DNA of 64,000 nt from Limnovirga soli (GTDB lineage Bacteria > Bacteroidota > Bacteroidia > Chitinophagales > Chitinophagaceae): assembly GCF_013106755.1 (NCBI RefSeq), contig NZ_WHPF01000017.1, positions 31,835 to 95,834 on the forward strand, written 5' to 3'. Below the pieces are notes generated by a model, which was not told where the DNA came from, made no database searches, and worked only from the letters and a program-made list of their open reading frames with translations. The position numbers and the translations under genes were made by a program. Numbering within the stretch: position 1 is the stretch's first letter; each line of letters begins with the position of its first letter. Below are positions 34,606 through 44,382 of the stretch, one piece after another.

Positions 34606-37257
34606 TTATTGCATCATATCTGCTGCGCCGCTGGCATCAGATTTAGTGCTTTTGCGTTTAAATAAGCTGGCATCGAACTTGCCAAAACGGTAGTTGAAGT
34701 TGAGCCTTAATACCTGTGGATCTCTTCTTCTTTTGCTGGTTTGTGTAAAAAAGTCAGACTCAGAATAACTGCTGGAAATTTGTGTTCTTAAAAAGTCGTT
34801 CATGCTAAGTGTAAGTGAGGCACTTTGTCCGTTTTTCCAGGTCCAGTCTTTTTTTACAGCAATATCAAAACTGTAACGGGGGTTAATATAGCCTTGTGCA
34901 GAGTTGATAGAGCCTCCAAAGAAACCGCCACCCATACCACCACGGCCGCCGCCGGAATTGGTAGGCAATACCGTTTTAGCCTGATAATCGCCTGATAATT
35001 GAATGGAATAATTTTTAGGCAACTTAAAGTTGTTGTTTATTTTGGTAAACCAGCTCCAGCGTTCGGATGATATTTGGTTTTGCGCATCGCCACCATTTAT
35101 TTTGGCATTAAACAGGTTAAGGTTTACGGTAAGATCCCACATTTTAGCCAGCGTAATTTTATTGGTAAACTCCAATCCAAAAGAACGGCTGCTTTGGGCA
35201 TTAATATAGGTTACAAAATACACACTGTCTGATTTGTTAATGGATGTATCTGGGTTTTCGTCGCGGTAAATAAAATTGGTAATCAGGTTGGTAGTGCGTT
35301 TATAATAAGCCGATACCAGAAAATTTGCACCTTTTTTATAGGCGTTGTTATAGTTTAACTCAAAGGCATTGGTAAATTCTGGCTTTAAACCGGGGTTACC
35401 TACGCTGATATTTAATGGATCGCTATTATCTATAAATGGTAATAATTGGAAAAAGTTAGGCCTGTTAATTCTGCGGGAATAATTTACCTGAAGGTCTTGC
35501 TTATCATCAATTTTGTAAGTAATAAAGGTGCTGGGGAAAAGGCTTAAAGGAAAAGAGACTTTAAAAGAGGAATCCTTACCTAACAGCGTGCCATCATAAT
35601 TAGAGCTTTCGGCCCTTAAACCAAACTGATAGCTCATTTTTTTGGTTTTGATGCTATATGTTCCATAGGCTGCAAACACCTGATCAGTAAATTTATATTT
35701 ACTGCTTATGGTAGGTAATAAAACATAATCACCGGTAGAATAGCTATACACATATTGATCGTTGATGTTTTCAAATTTTCTCAAAGCAGCCCTGGCACCC
35801 AATTCTAATTTTGAGTTATCATTAATCGGGTTTTCATAGTCGGTTTGTATTGTTAAAAACTTATTATAACCCGAACCTATGCTCTGTTGCAAAAGCGATG
35901 GATATTTTGAACTGTTTTGCTCAGTAAAATAATCCGTATTGTAAGTGCCATAATTATCGTTTTTGCTGTAATTATAATTTACATCAGCCGATATATCGTG
36001 ACCGTTTTTAGCAAAATTGTGTTTAAAACTAAGCTGAGAGCCAAGGTTTCTAAAGTTTCTAACACTGGTAGCCAAACGCTCACTTTTGGTTTGAAATACC
36101 TCATTTACCGTGGAATCTATTAATTGTGTTTCATCTGTATTAAACTGGCCCCGGTTGTAGCTGGCCGCCACCGTAATGGTATTTCTGTTGTCAACAAAAT
36201 AATCAAGTCCACCACGGAAGAAACCAAAATACCCTTCGCTGGTAGCATCGCTGGTTTGAATAATATTACTGCTGGGACTTATAAAGTTTTGCCTGTTTAT
36301 TTCAGAGGTGGAGAGCGATTTTCGCTGGTTATAGTTACCGCTCAGGAAAAAATTGATTTTATTCTGCCGCACATTAATATCCACCCCGGTATTTATTTTA
36401 CCCCTTGAATCAACACCCATTCTTATACCGCCATTGTAACCTGTTTTCTTGTTTTTCTTTAGAACAATATTTAAAATACCTGCATTACCACCCGATGCAT
36501 CGTATTTGGCAGATGGGTTGGTAATCAATTCAACTTTATCAATAATGTCAGCTGGTATCTGGTCAAGCGTTAGGGTAGTAGGCCTGCCATCTACGAAAAG
36601 GGTGGGGGCTGCATTACGCAAGGTTACATTACCATCAATATCTACATTTAGCGATGGTATTTGTTTCATCAGCTCAGTAGCTGTTTGTCCGGTACTCACA
36701 ATATTCTTGTCCACATTAAAAATTTTACGGTCAACGCCCATTTCAAAAAATGGTTTTGGGGCAGATGTAACAGTAACCCCAGCCAGGGTATTTTCGCTTT
36801 GTTCTATTTTTATATTGCCTAAATCTTTGTCAATCATGTTCATCATCTGCTGCATTCTGTCGCTTTGGTTACCTGCTGCAGTGCCTTGTCCGCCACCCAT
36901 TTTTAACCCAAATGATATGGTGGTATCCTTGTCCTTATAGCCAATATTTGTTATGCGCAATTTATAATTACCCATAACAGGCAGGTTGTCTGCGCTAAAA
37001 TCACCGTTATTGGCGGTAAGTATGGTGGCGGCAATAAATGGTTTTACTTTTTTGGTTAGGGTGTCAAATTTTGTTGTAGTAAGTTGTACGGTGGCACCTT
37101 CAACACCTTTATTTGTTTTACTGTCTACAATTTTGCCATAAAAATGGCCCATGTTTAAATTTTGTCCGCCGGCTTTACTAAAATTGCCACCTGGCATTTG
37201 TGCAATAGCAAGTGTGCTGTTAAGAAACACTGCGAGTAATATGTATATGTTTTTCAT
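34606..37257 (-). CDS. TonB-dependent outer-membrane receptor
   Basis: 883 residues: signal peptide (MKNIYILLAVFLNSTLAIAQ), a carboxypeptidase-like beta-sandwich (GKIVDSKTNKGVEGATVQL, about residues 40-120), a plug (about 170-270, ending in NPSAKYDASGGNAGILNIVL) and a C-terminal barrel. The barrel half matches the 'outer membrane beta-barrel family 14' type of Bacteroidota receptors, with IDNSDPLNISVGNPGLKPEF and NLNFYRFGKF-like end strands. No SusD partner is adjacent, so the substrate may be a siderophore, peptide or other small ligand rather than a glycan. Confidence 0.85.
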   Translation of the reverse strand: MKNIYILLAVFLNSTLAIAQMPGGNFSKAGGQNLNMGHFYGKIVDSKTNKGVEGATVQLTTTKFDTLTKKVKPFIAATILTANNGDFSADNLPVMGNYKLRITNIGYKDKDTTISFGLKMGGGQGTAAGNQSDRMQQMMNMIDKDLGNIKIEQSENTLAGVTVTSAPKPFFEMGVDRKIFNVDKNIVSTGQTATELMKQIPSLNVDIDGNVTLRNAAPTLFVDGRPTTLTLDQIPADIIDKVELITNPSAKYDASGGNAGILNIVLKKNKKTGYNGGIRMGVDSRGKINTGVDINVRQNKINFFLSGNYNQRKSLSTSEINRQNFISPSSNIIQTSDATSEGYFGFFRGGLDYFVDNRNTITVAASYNRGQFNTDETQLIDSTVNEVFQTKSERLATSVRNFRNLGSQLSFKHNFAKNGHDISADVNYNYSKNDNYGTYNTDYFTEQNSSKYPSLLQQSIGSGYNKFLTIQTDYENPINDNSKLELGARAALRKFENINDQYVYSYSTGDYVLLPTISSKYKFTDQVFAAYGTYSIKTKKMSYQFGLRAESSNYDGTLLGKDSSFKVSFPLSLFPSTFITYKIDDKQDLQVNYSRRINRPNFFQLLPFIDNSDPLNISVGNPGLKPEFTNAFELNYNNAYKKGANFLVSAYYKRTTNLITNFIYRDENPDTSINKSDSVYFVTYINAQSSRSFGLEFTNKITLAKMWDLTVNLNLFNAKINGGDAQNQISSERWSWFTKINNNFKLPKNYSIQLSGDYQAKTVLPTNSGGGRGGMGGGFFGGSINSAQGYINPRYSFDIAVKKDWTWKNGQSASLTLSMNDFLRTQISSSYSESDFFTQTSKRRRDPQVLRLNFNYRFGKFDASLFKRKSTKSDASGAADMMQ

Positions 37258-37352
37258 TTCGGTAATTTAAAATGTAAAATTAAAATGGGTTAAGGCGCCA
37301 GATGGAACAAAATATACCAATCCAAAAAATGTGGCGACATATATCTTCTCTT

Positions 37353-37424
37353 TGTTAGCCGGCTTTTGTTTACTAATACTGCTTTGCTTGCCACGCTCGG
37401 TTCAGGGTTCACCCTTTGTGGCAG
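37353..37424 (-). repeat. Interspersed repeat family 2, copy b
   Basis: Minus-sense: TAGCTGCCA, then GAACCCTGAACCGAGCGTGG, CAAGCAAAGC and the tail AAAGCCGGCTAACAAA shared with family 1. Confidence 0.8.
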
Positions 37425-38033
37425 CTAAACAGCCAAAGCAACAACAAATAAATACTCAATAAAGCCAAGTACCAAACCGCCTGTAAAAAACAACAGTGCT
37501 AATTTGTTAAAGTGTCTGCCAAATTGTTGCTGTACCCAATTGCTAATGTCTTCCGTCGGAATTGCTATTAATCTGCCGGCAATTTCAGCTTCTATATCAT
37601 GTTGTTGTTGTATATTTTCAATAAAGGCAGCCATTACGGTGGGGAAAAGCGTTTTTAACTCCTCCAGAAATAATGCCCTAAGCTGTGTCAAAATACTATC
37701 GCCAACAAACATGCTTATAACAGGAATGGCCTCTTTTAGTTTGATATGCAGAAAATCATCAATGTGTTTTTCTATCAGTGGCATTGCTTTTTCCAGTGTT
37801 TGCGGGCTGGTAAGTTTTTTCTGTAGAATTGGGCTGTTGTTAAATGCGGTAGCAATTGTATGGGCTAATTGTGTGGCCATTTGCTGCTGCATACCTGGAA
37901 TAATGCCCTGAATGGTGAAGCCTAAAAAATGGATGGGTTGTACTGGTTTATACAAAAACCAAATACAAAGCTTACAAATAAGCCAGCAGCCAATGGCAGT
38001 AGAAACAGGTAATATAAAAAGTAAAGGGCTCAT
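37425..38033 (-). CDS. DUF445-like membrane protein
   Basis: 202 residues with hydrophobic segments at both ends (MSPLLFILPVSTAIGCWLIC and LALLFFTGGLVLGFIEYLFVVALAV) and a soluble helical middle. The opening, with KPVQPIHFLGFTIQGIIP, fits DUF445 proteins (typically 'ALFRPxxPxxxxGxxxQGIIPKR'). It is shorter than most DUF445 members. Function unknown. Family match is moderate. Confidence 0.65.
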   Translation of the reverse strand: MSPLLFILPVSTAIGCWLICKLCIWFLYKPVQPIHFLGFTIQGIIPGMQQQMATQLAHTIATAFNNSPILQKKLTSPQTLEKAMPLIEKHIDDFLHIKLKEAIPVISMFVGDSILTQLRALFLEELKTLFPTVMAAFIENIQQQHDIEAEIAGRLIAIPTEDISNWVQQQFGRHFNKLALLFFTGGLVLGFIEYLFVVALAV

Positions 38034-38075
38034 ATATATTGTTTATCAGTACTGCAGTACTGTTTTTATGCAAAG

Positions 38076-38166
38076 CGTTAGGGATTGTAACGGAAAGCCC
38101 GCAGCCACGCCAAAGGCTGGGCGAGGACTTGCAGTGAAAAGCCCGACCCGAAGGGTAACGCCCAAA
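38076..38166. repeat. Third intergenic repeat type (GC-rich, single copy here)
   Basis: GGAAAGCCCGCAGCC, GCGAGGACTTGCAGTGAAAA and GCCCGACCCGAAGGGTAACG in sequence, containing two near copies of 'nnnGnAAAGCCCGnnCC' and self-complementary GACCCGAAGGGT. From memory such elements are widespread between genes in Bacteroidota. Only one copy is seen in this window. Confidence 0.55.
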
Positions 38167-38231
38167 ATGCATTGCTTATTAATAAGAACAATAAAAAAAC
38201 CCTGCAGGCTACTACACTTGCAAGGTTTTAT

Positions 38232-38309
38232 TGGGGAGGCTAATGGGTCTCGAACCCACGGCCTTCAGTGCCACAAACTGACGCTCTAACCGACTGAGCT
38301 ATAGCCTCC
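38232..38309 (-). tRNA. tRNA-His (GTG)
   Basis: Minus strand: acceptor GGAGGCTA pairs with TAGCCTCC, and CCA is encoded. The D-stem is GCTC/GAGC, the anticodon stem TCAGT/ACTGA with loop TTGTGGC (anticodon GTG), and the T-arm GTGGG TTCGAGA CCCAT. The extra pair G-1:C73, typical of tRNA-His, is encoded in the gene. Confidence 0.97.
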
Positions 38310-38631
38310 GTATCAAACGGTTTTGCCGAATGAGGCGGCAAAAATAAAAAAATACATTAACCCACCAAAACATTATTGTAATTGTTTGGGTATTTCTTTC
38401 CACAATAGCGCTACAACCAAATGTGGGTAAGGGTTTTACAAGCATAATGAAATAAGTGCCTGCCGGCTTTAACAAATAGCTTTATTGAAGAAATTGCCAG
38501 GGTTTAAAAAATAAAACCTAATTATAACAATTGCTGCTTATTTTTATTTTACGCAAAACCGTTAGTAGAAAACCTTTGTTAATATATATCTGCGGTTTAT
38601 TAAACACAGTTATTTCATATATTTTTGAGAT
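38310..38631. other. Intergenic region upstream of the S41 protease
   Basis: 322 AT-rich bases without a gene. It should hold the promoters for tRNA-His (minus) and the protease (plus), but I can name no box with confidence. Confidence 0.35.
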
Positions 38632-40803
38632 ATGCCTTTTAAAATTTTACAATTTATGATGAAACGCGAAGTATGGCCTGTTGTGCTGATTGTGTTATTT
38701 GGTGCTGCATTCTGGGCTTTTAGAGGAACGGATACTGCCGTTACAAACAGTGATACCGATGAATATGCCAAACAGCAAAAATTATTAAGTGCCATAGGGA
38801 ATATACTGGAAGCAAAGCATTATAGCCCTAAAGCCATTGACGATGCTTTTTCAAAAGCCGTATTTAAAAAATATATTGATGATCTGGACCCTGATAAAAA
38901 CCTGTTTTTACAGGCCGATATTACTGCCTTTTCAAAATTTCAAACTACCATTGATGATGAAATAAAGGGCAATGCTGCTATACAGTTTTACCCAACGGTT
39001 GGTGGTATTTATCTTAAACGGATTGTTGATGCAATGAGCATCTATAAAGAAGTATTAGCGCAGCCTTTTGATTTTAATGTGCAGGAAGTTGCACAGCTGG
39101 ATGGCGATAAACTTGATTATGCCGCCAATGAAGCTGCCCGTAAAGAACTATGGCGTAAACGTACCAAGTTTATGACATTGGAACGCTTTATTGACTTACA
39201 GCAACAACGCGAAAAAAGCAATGGTAAAGACACTTCGGTAGACAAAACTGATGCTGAGCTGGAGCAGCAAGCCAGAACAAAAGTGCTTGCAGCACTGGAT
39301 CGTAACTATAACCGCCTTAAACTGGTATTTGACGATAATATGCAGTTCAGCACTTTTGTAAATACCATTACAGATTTGATGGATCCGCATACCGCGTATT
39401 TCGCCCCGGTAGAAAAAAGAGCTTTTGATGAAGAAATGAGTGGCCGTTTTTATGGCATTGGTGCGCAGTTAAAAGAAGAAGATGGTAATATTAAAATAGC
39501 CAGCCTTATTACCGGTAGCCCTGCCTGGAAAAGCCAGAAAGTGCAGGTAAACGATATTATAGTAAAAGTGGCACAAGGCAGTGCTACACCTGTTGATGTT
39601 ACCGGTTACGCTGTTACTGATGCTGTAAAACTGATACGTGGTACCAAAGGCTCTGAAGTGAGAATTACCTTTAAAAAGGGGGATGGTACGATGGAAGTAG
39701 TTACCATAATAAGAGACGAAATTGTGCAGGATGAAACTTTTGCACGCAGTGCCGTAATTAACGATGGCGATAAAAAAATTGGCTATATTTTTCTGCCAGA
39801 GTTTTATGCCGACTTTGAAAGGGCAGATGGTAATCGCTGCTCAGCAGATGTTGCGGCCGAAATAAAAAAACTAAAAAGTGAAAATGTTGCCGGTATTATT
39901 CTAGATCTTAGAAACAATGGCGGTGGCTCTTTATACGAAGTTGTACAAATGGTAGGCTTATTTATAAAAAGCGGCCCGGTAGTACAGGTAAAAGACAGGG
40001 ATGGAAAACCAGCTACCCTTAGCGATACGGATCCTTCTGTATTATATGATGGTCCATTAACCGTTATGGTAAACGAATTAAGTGCTTCTGCCTCTGAAAT
40101 ATTTGCTGCAGCCATACAGGATTATAAAAGGGGTGTAATTGTAGGTAGTACCTCTACTTACGGCAAAGGCACCGTGCAAAAACAATTGCCATTGGGTAAA
40201 CCACTGGATGTATTTAGTGGACAAACCGAATTTGGTGCGCTAAAACTTACTTTCGAGAAATTCTACCGTATTAATGGTGGCTCTACACAATTAAATGGTG
40301 TTACACCCGATATTATTTTGCCCGATACCTATGAATACCTCAAGTTTCGTGAAAAAGACAATCCATCTGCTTTAAGTTGGGATCAGATTCCTCAGGCTAA
40401 ATATGAATATCCTGCCAATGCAGTAAACCTGGCTGAGATAAAAGTAAAAGCAGATGACCGTATAAAAAGCAATACCTCCTTTGGCATTATTAAAAACAAT
40501 ACCAACTGGCTAAGTAATAATATAGAAAGGGAATACAACCTTAACATTACAGCCTATAAAAAGCAGCAGGCTTTAATAAAATCAACGGTTAATCAGGATG
40601 AAGCGGTATCAAAACTTAAAAAGCCCATAGATATGCAACCTGCTGCTGCTGATAATAATAAGTTTTATCATAATCCCGATAAACCCAAAGGCGAACGCTA
40701 CCAGCAATGGTTAAAAAGTGTTCAGGGCGATATTTATATTAACGAAACCGTAAATATTGTGAACGATATTCTGGCTACTCAAAGCACAACTGTAAAGCAA
40801 TAA
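38632..40803 (+). CDS. Carboxy-terminal processing peptidase (S41, tail-specific protease)
   Basis: 723 residues, with one N-terminal membrane anchor (REVWPVVLIVLFGAAFWAF). ATG 38656 (MMKREVW) is a possible alternative start. A PDZ domain lies around residues 270-355 (GIGAQLKEEDGNIKIASLITGSPAW). The S41 core has DLRNNGGGSLYEVV, then catalytic Ser in ELSASASEIFAAAI (about residue 485) and Lys in TYGKGTVQ (about residue 511). The long C-terminal extension matches Tsp/Prc enzymes. It probably trims or degrades envelope proteins in the periplasm. Confidence 0.93.
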   Translation: MPFKILQFMMKREVWPVVLIVLFGAAFWAFRGTDTAVTNSDTDEYAKQQKLLSAIGNILEAKHYSPKAIDDAFSKAVFKKYIDDLDPDKNLFLQADITAFSKFQTTIDDEIKGNAAIQFYPTVGGIYLKRIVDAMSIYKEVLAQPFDFNVQEVAQLDGDKLDYAANEAARKELWRKRTKFMTLERFIDLQQQREKSNGKDTSVDKTDAELEQQARTKVLAALDRNYNRLKLVFDDNMQFSTFVNTITDLMDPHTAYFAPVEKRAFDEEMSGRFYGIGAQLKEEDGNIKIASLITGSPAWKSQKVQVNDIIVKVAQGSATPVDVTGYAVTDAVKLIRGTKGSEVRITFKKGDGTMEVVTIIRDEIVQDETFARSAVINDGDKKIGYIFLPEFYADFERADGNRCSADVAAEIKKLKSENVAGIILDLRNNGGGSLYEVVQMVGLFIKSGPVVQVKDRDGKPATLSDTDPSVLYDGPLTVMVNELSASASEIFAAAIQDYKRGVIVGSTSTYGKGTVQKQLPLGKPLDVFSGQTEFGALKLTFEKFYRINGGSTQLNGVTPDIILPDTYEYLKFREKDNPSALSWDQIPQAKYEYPANAVNLAEIKVKADDRIKSNTSFGIIKNNTNWLSNNIEREYNLNITAYKKQQALIKSTVNQDEAVSKLKKPIDMQPAAADNNKFYHNPDKPKGERYQQWLKSVQGDIYINETVNIVNDILATQSTTVKQ

Positions 40804-40822
40804 CCTAGAGCAAATTAAAGCT

Positions 40823-40852
40823 AAGCCTTCTCCGCAAGGGGAGGGCTTTTTT
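40823..40852 (+). terminator. Rho-independent terminator of the S41 gene
   Basis: AAGCCTTCTCC-GCAA-GGGGAGGGCTT hairpin followed by TTTTTT, 19 bases after the stop codon. Confidence 0.9.
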
Positions 40853-40875
40853 ATGCTTTTATATTGTTTACAAGT

Positions 40876-40954
40876 ATTTGTAGCCCGGCAAAAGAACAAA
40901 GCATGGGGCTTTACTTGCGTCGCACTCTTGTACGGTTGGAATATACATCTGCAG
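40876..40954 (-). repeat. Interspersed repeat family 1, copy 10
   Basis: Minus-sense with core, GTAAAGCC and tail TTGCCGGGCTACAAAT. It faces family 2 copy c about 95 bases away. Confidence 0.85.
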
Positions 40955-41048
40955 TTAAATGGTGCATAAAGCAGATTGGGAAATAACATTTAGTTTTTTA
41001 TTGCGGGTACACATTGCCAACTCTTTGGTGCGAACCTGCTTTACATTA

Positions 41049-41125
41049 TAGCTGCCATGATAACAGAACCCTGAACCGAGCGTGGCAAGTAAAGTAAAAT
41101 TTGTAATCAACAGCTGGCTACCAAA
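41049..41125 (+). repeat. Interspersed repeat family 2, copy c
   Basis: Plus-sense: TAGCTGCCA, GAACCCTGAACCGAGCGTGG, CAAGTAAAG and tail CAACAGCTGGCTACCAAA. The rest of the gap to 41324 is AT-rich and shows no gene. Confidence 0.8.
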
Positions 41126-41324
41126 TTATAGCAAAAGCTTAAAAGCCAATCAGTAAAATTTTTATTATTATGTACCATTTAAGGCATACATATAGTAAAA
41201 ATTTACCCATTATCAATACAAAAACAATTATTATCCGGCTACTTTATCAATGTGATTTATAACATGATGAATAGTTTTATCTTTAGAAAAAGAAGTAGTT
41301 AATAAATTAATTTACTAATAGCTT

Positions 41325-41624
41325 ATGAGTAAGCTGATACAGATACATCCAAACGATAATGTGTTGATAGTGCGGCAAACCATATTGCCGGGAGATGAGG
41401 AAACGATAAATGGTATTGCAATAGTTTTTGATAAAACAATAGGTCTTGGGCATAAAATTGCATCAACCAGTATAGCAGCTGGTGCCATAATTTATAAATA
41501 TGGGGTTCCCATTGGTTCTGCACTAAATCAGTTACATCCCGGCGATCATGTGCATCTGCATAATATGAAAAGCGATTATATAGCAACCTATACCTTAGCT
41601 AAAGAATTTATTCATGCAAAATAA
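41325..41624 (+). CDS. UxaA-type dehydratase, small (SAF-domain) subunit
   Basis: 99 residues with the SAF-domain layout of the altronate/galactarate dehydratase N-terminus: LIQIHPNDNVLIV, then KIASTSIAAGAIIYKYGVPIGSAL and PGDHVHLHNMKSD. The histidine-rich HLHN end is the usual 'GxHVHxHN' metal-linked motif. It overlaps the large-subunit gene by 11 bases, so the two are coupled. In E. coli UxaA both parts are fused. The sugar-acid substrate is not certain. Confidence 0.88.
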   Translation: MSKLIQIHPNDNVLIVRQTILPGDEETINGIAIVFDKTIGLGHKIASTSIAAGAIIYKYGVPIGSALNQLHPGDHVHLHNMKSDYIATYTLAKEFIHAK

Positions 41625-42819
41625 TAGTCAGTTAAAAGGCTATCTGCGTAAAGATGGTCGTAAAGGCATAAGAAATGTAATTGTGGTGGCCTATCTGGTA
41701 GAATGTGCCCATCATGTGGCCAGAGAAATTAGCAGTCATTTTAGAGGGCAGCAAGTACATCTTATTGGTTTTCCAGGCTGTTATCCCAATGCCTATGCCG
41801 ATAGAATGATGAATGCTCTATGCACGCACCCCAATGTAGGCGGCGCTTTACTGGTATCATTGGGCTGCGAAAGTTTTAACCGTAACCGTTTGCTGGAAAA
41901 TGTTGCTGCATCTGGCCGGCCTGCGCATTTGGTAGGCATACAGCAAAAAGGTGGCACCCGCAAAGCCATTGCCGAAGGAATAGCCTGGGTAGAAGAAGCC
42001 ATGCAAACCATTGCAAATGTAGAAGTAGTTAACCTGCAGGTGAGCGATTTAATTGTAGGCACCGTTTGTGGCGGCAGCGATGCTACCAGTGGCATAACCG
42101 CCAACCCTGCAGTAGGTAAAGCTTTTGATACACTGGTAGCTAATAATGGTATTGCCATTTTTGAAGAAACCGGTGAAATGATTGGTTTAGAAGCCATCAT
42201 GAGCCAACGGGCCATTACGCCTGCACTTAGCGAAGAACTACGAAAATCAGTTGAGAAAGCGGCTAAATATTATACCATTATGGGCCATGGCAGTTTTGCA
42301 CCAGGCAATGCAGATGGGGGCTTAACTACAATTGAAGAAAAGTCCATGGGGGCTTATTGTAAAAGTGGTAACTCACCCATTTCAGGCTTAATTAAGCCTG
42401 GTGATATTCCCAATAAACCGGGTTTATACCTGATGGATGTAGTACCTGATGGCGAACCAAGGTTTGGATTCCCTAATATTAGTGATAATGCAGAAATTGT
42501 AGAAATGATAGCCAGTGGTTCGCACATGATATTATTTACTACTGGTCGCGGTTCTGTAGTTGGCTCGGCAATTGCACCTGTAATAAAGATATGCGCCAAC
42601 CCCGAAACCTATGAACGCATGCAGGATGATATGGATATTGATGCAGGTAAAATCTTATTTAATAAAGCTAGTCTGGATGATGTAGGTAATGAGATTTTTA
42701 CCTTAATACAAGCAGTTGCTGGCGGAGAAAAAACCTGCTCTGAATCGCTGGGGCATCAGGAGTTTATTTTGACCTATAAAACTTTCGACCCCATTGGCCC
42801 GGGTTGTTTGCCGGTATAA
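41614..42819 (+). CDS. UxaA-type dehydratase, large subunit
   Basis: 401 residues corresponding to the catalytic C-terminal domain of altronate/galactarate-type dehydratases: GYLRKDGRKGIRNVIVV at the start, SLGCESFN, VGTVCGGSDATSGITANPA, and TTGRGSVVGSAIAPVIKICANPE, with cysteines placed to bind the iron centre. Starts inside the small-subunit gene. Likely dehydrates a sugar acid; related two-subunit enzymes act on altronate, galactarate or sulfolactate, and no neighbouring gene decides which. Confidence 0.88.
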   Translation: MQNNSQLKGYLRKDGRKGIRNVIVVAYLVECAHHVAREISSHFRGQQVHLIGFPGCYPNAYADRMMNALCTHPNVGGALLVSLGCESFNRNRLLENVAASGRPAHLVGIQQKGGTRKAIAEGIAWVEEAMQTIANVEVVNLQVSDLIVGTVCGGSDATSGITANPAVGKAFDTLVANNGIAIFEETGEMIGLEAIMSQRAITPALSEELRKSVEKAAKYYTIMGHGSFAPGNADGGLTTIEEKSMGAYCKSGNSPISGLIKPGDIPNKPGLYLMDVVPDGEPRFGFPNISDNAEIVEMIASGSHMILFTTGRGSVVGSAIAPVIKICANPETYERMQDDMDIDAGKILFNKASLDDVGNEIFTLIQAVAGGEKTCSESLGHQEFILTYKTFDPIGPGCLPV

Positions 42820-42858
42820 TATCAAAAATTTACAGCTAATAAAAGCTAAGTTTGCGGC

Positions 42859-44037
42859 ATGCAAGTTTTTACCACACAACGCCGTATAATTATTACCTGC
42901 CATAAATGGCTTAGTCCTACTTTGCAAACTGAAGTAAAAGCACTTGGTTTTGCCATTGTGAGGGCATTCCCTACCGGTGTTGAATTATTTGGAACGGTAG
43001 AAGATTGTATAACACTTAACCTGCAATTACGTTGCGCCAGTCAGGTAATGTATGCATTAAAAAGCTTTACCTGCAATAACCCCGATGAATTGTATAATAA
43101 TCTGGTAAGCCTTCCCTGGGAAACCATAATAGCCCCTGAGGGATATTTTTCCGTAACCAGTAATGTGTATCATCCCACCATTCGTACCGAATTATTTGCC
43201 AATTTGCGGGTAAAAGATGCCATTGTAGACCGTATGCGTAACCAGGTAAATACCCGCCCTTCAACAGGTGCTGCATTGTCAGGTGCAGTAGTATATCTTT
43301 TCTGGAAAAATGAAGAAGCAGAAATATTTTTGGATACCTCTGGCGAAACGCTGGCCAAACATGGCTATCGCAAATTGCCGGGTAAAGCCCCCATGCTGGA
43401 AGTGCTGGCCGCTTCTACTATTTTAGCCACAAAATGGAACCGGCAATCGCCATTTATTAATCCCATGTGTGGTTCTGGCACATTAGCCATAGAAGCTGCA
43501 TTAATAGCCACTAACCGGGTACCGGGTTTATTACGAAATAATTATGCCTTTATGCATATTACAGGCTACCAGCCGGCCATGTATGAAAACCGTAAAGCTG
43601 TATTGACACAACAAATTAAGGAGGTGCCAGGGCTAACTATAATTGCGTCCGATTTAAGTGCAGAAGCTATTAAAGTTTCAAAAATAAATGCCGAGGTAGC
43701 GGGTGTGGCGCATTTGATACAATTTGAAGTATGCGATTTTGAACTTACTAATGTGCCGCCGCAGGCAGGTGGCGTAGTAATGTTTAACCCGGAATATGGC
43801 GAACGCTTGGGCGATATTAGCGAACTGGAAATGACCTATGCCCGTATGGGCGATTTTCTCAAAAATAAATGTATGGGGTATACCGGTTATATTTTTACGG
43901 GTAACCTGGAACTGGCAAAAAAAATTCGACTTAAACCCAGCAGGCGCATAGAATATTTTAATGCAACCATCGATTGCCGGCTGTTGGAATACGAAATGTA
44001 CAGCGGTACCAAGCGAATCGATAAAGAAATTAAGTAA
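42859..44037 (+). CDS. THUMP-domain RNA methyltransferase (RlmL/TrmN-like)
   Basis: 392 residues: an N-terminal ferredoxin-like/THUMP region (about 1-160) that binds RNA, then a class I SAM-dependent domain with NPMCGSGTLAIEAALIA near residue 200 and the catalytic loop FNPEYGERLG near residue 308, in place of the usual NPPYG. This corresponds to the N-terminal half of E. coli RlmL (m2G2445 of 23S rRNA), also seen as stand-alone YpsC-type proteins. Base target not provable from sequence alone. Confidence 0.87.
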   Translation: MQVFTTQRRIIITCHKWLSPTLQTEVKALGFAIVRAFPTGVELFGTVEDCITLNLQLRCASQVMYALKSFTCNNPDELYNNLVSLPWETIIAPEGYFSVTSNVYHPTIRTELFANLRVKDAIVDRMRNQVNTRPSTGAALSGAVVYLFWKNEEAEIFLDTSGETLAKHGYRKLPGKAPMLEVLAASTILATKWNRQSPFINPMCGSGTLAIEAALIATNRVPGLLRNNYAFMHITGYQPAMYENRKAVLTQQIKEVPGLTIIASDLSAEAIKVSKINAEVAGVAHLIQFEVCDFELTNVPPQAGGVVMFNPEYGERLGDISELEMTYARMGDFLKNKCMGYTGYIFTGNLELAKKIRLKPSRRIEYFNATIDCRLLEYEMYSGTKRIDKEIK

Positions 44038-44043
44038 GCCATT

Positions 44044-44115
44044 TTTTAGCCAGGCTATATGGCATAATCAGGCTTTACTTGCGTCGCACACTTGTGCTGC
44101 ATAACAGTATGCGGC
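44044..44115 (-). repeat. Interspersed repeat family 1, copy 11 (upstream of nuoA)
   Basis: Minus-sense: core ACAAGTGTGCGACGCAAG, GTAAAGCC and tail AGCCTGGCTAAAAAAT, lying directly after the methyltransferase stop. The rest of the 345-base gap to nuoA is AT-rich with no gene; a 76-codon open frame over it is repeat-derived. Confidence 0.85.
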
Positions 44116-44382
44116 ACAAACATTATTCTATTGTAAAAGCTTCCTCCCGTCAAATGCAGATACAAATTGCCAAAGCAATTAAAGTGCAACAAGAATTATT
44201 TACCTCGCCAAAAATGCTTTTATACTTTATGTTTTTGTATGAATTGACGAGCAATAATTTAACCGGTAAAAATAGCGAAGCGCACACTTATAAACACATG
44301 ATAAAATAAATACCCACAATATGAGTAAAATCATTGTTCACTAATCTAATAGTTGCTAAATTAGTGCTCACAAACGATTCAA

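Noticed and set aside
41049..41125. A rho-independent terminator in the family 2 repeat
   Set aside because: No long perfect stem followed by a T run; the real terminator of the S41 gene is at 40823-40852.
44079..44309. A 76-codon plus-strand frame upstream of nuoA
   Set aside because: It begins inside repeat family 1 (RRTLVL...) and has no protein character; the same opening peptide appears at other repeat copies.
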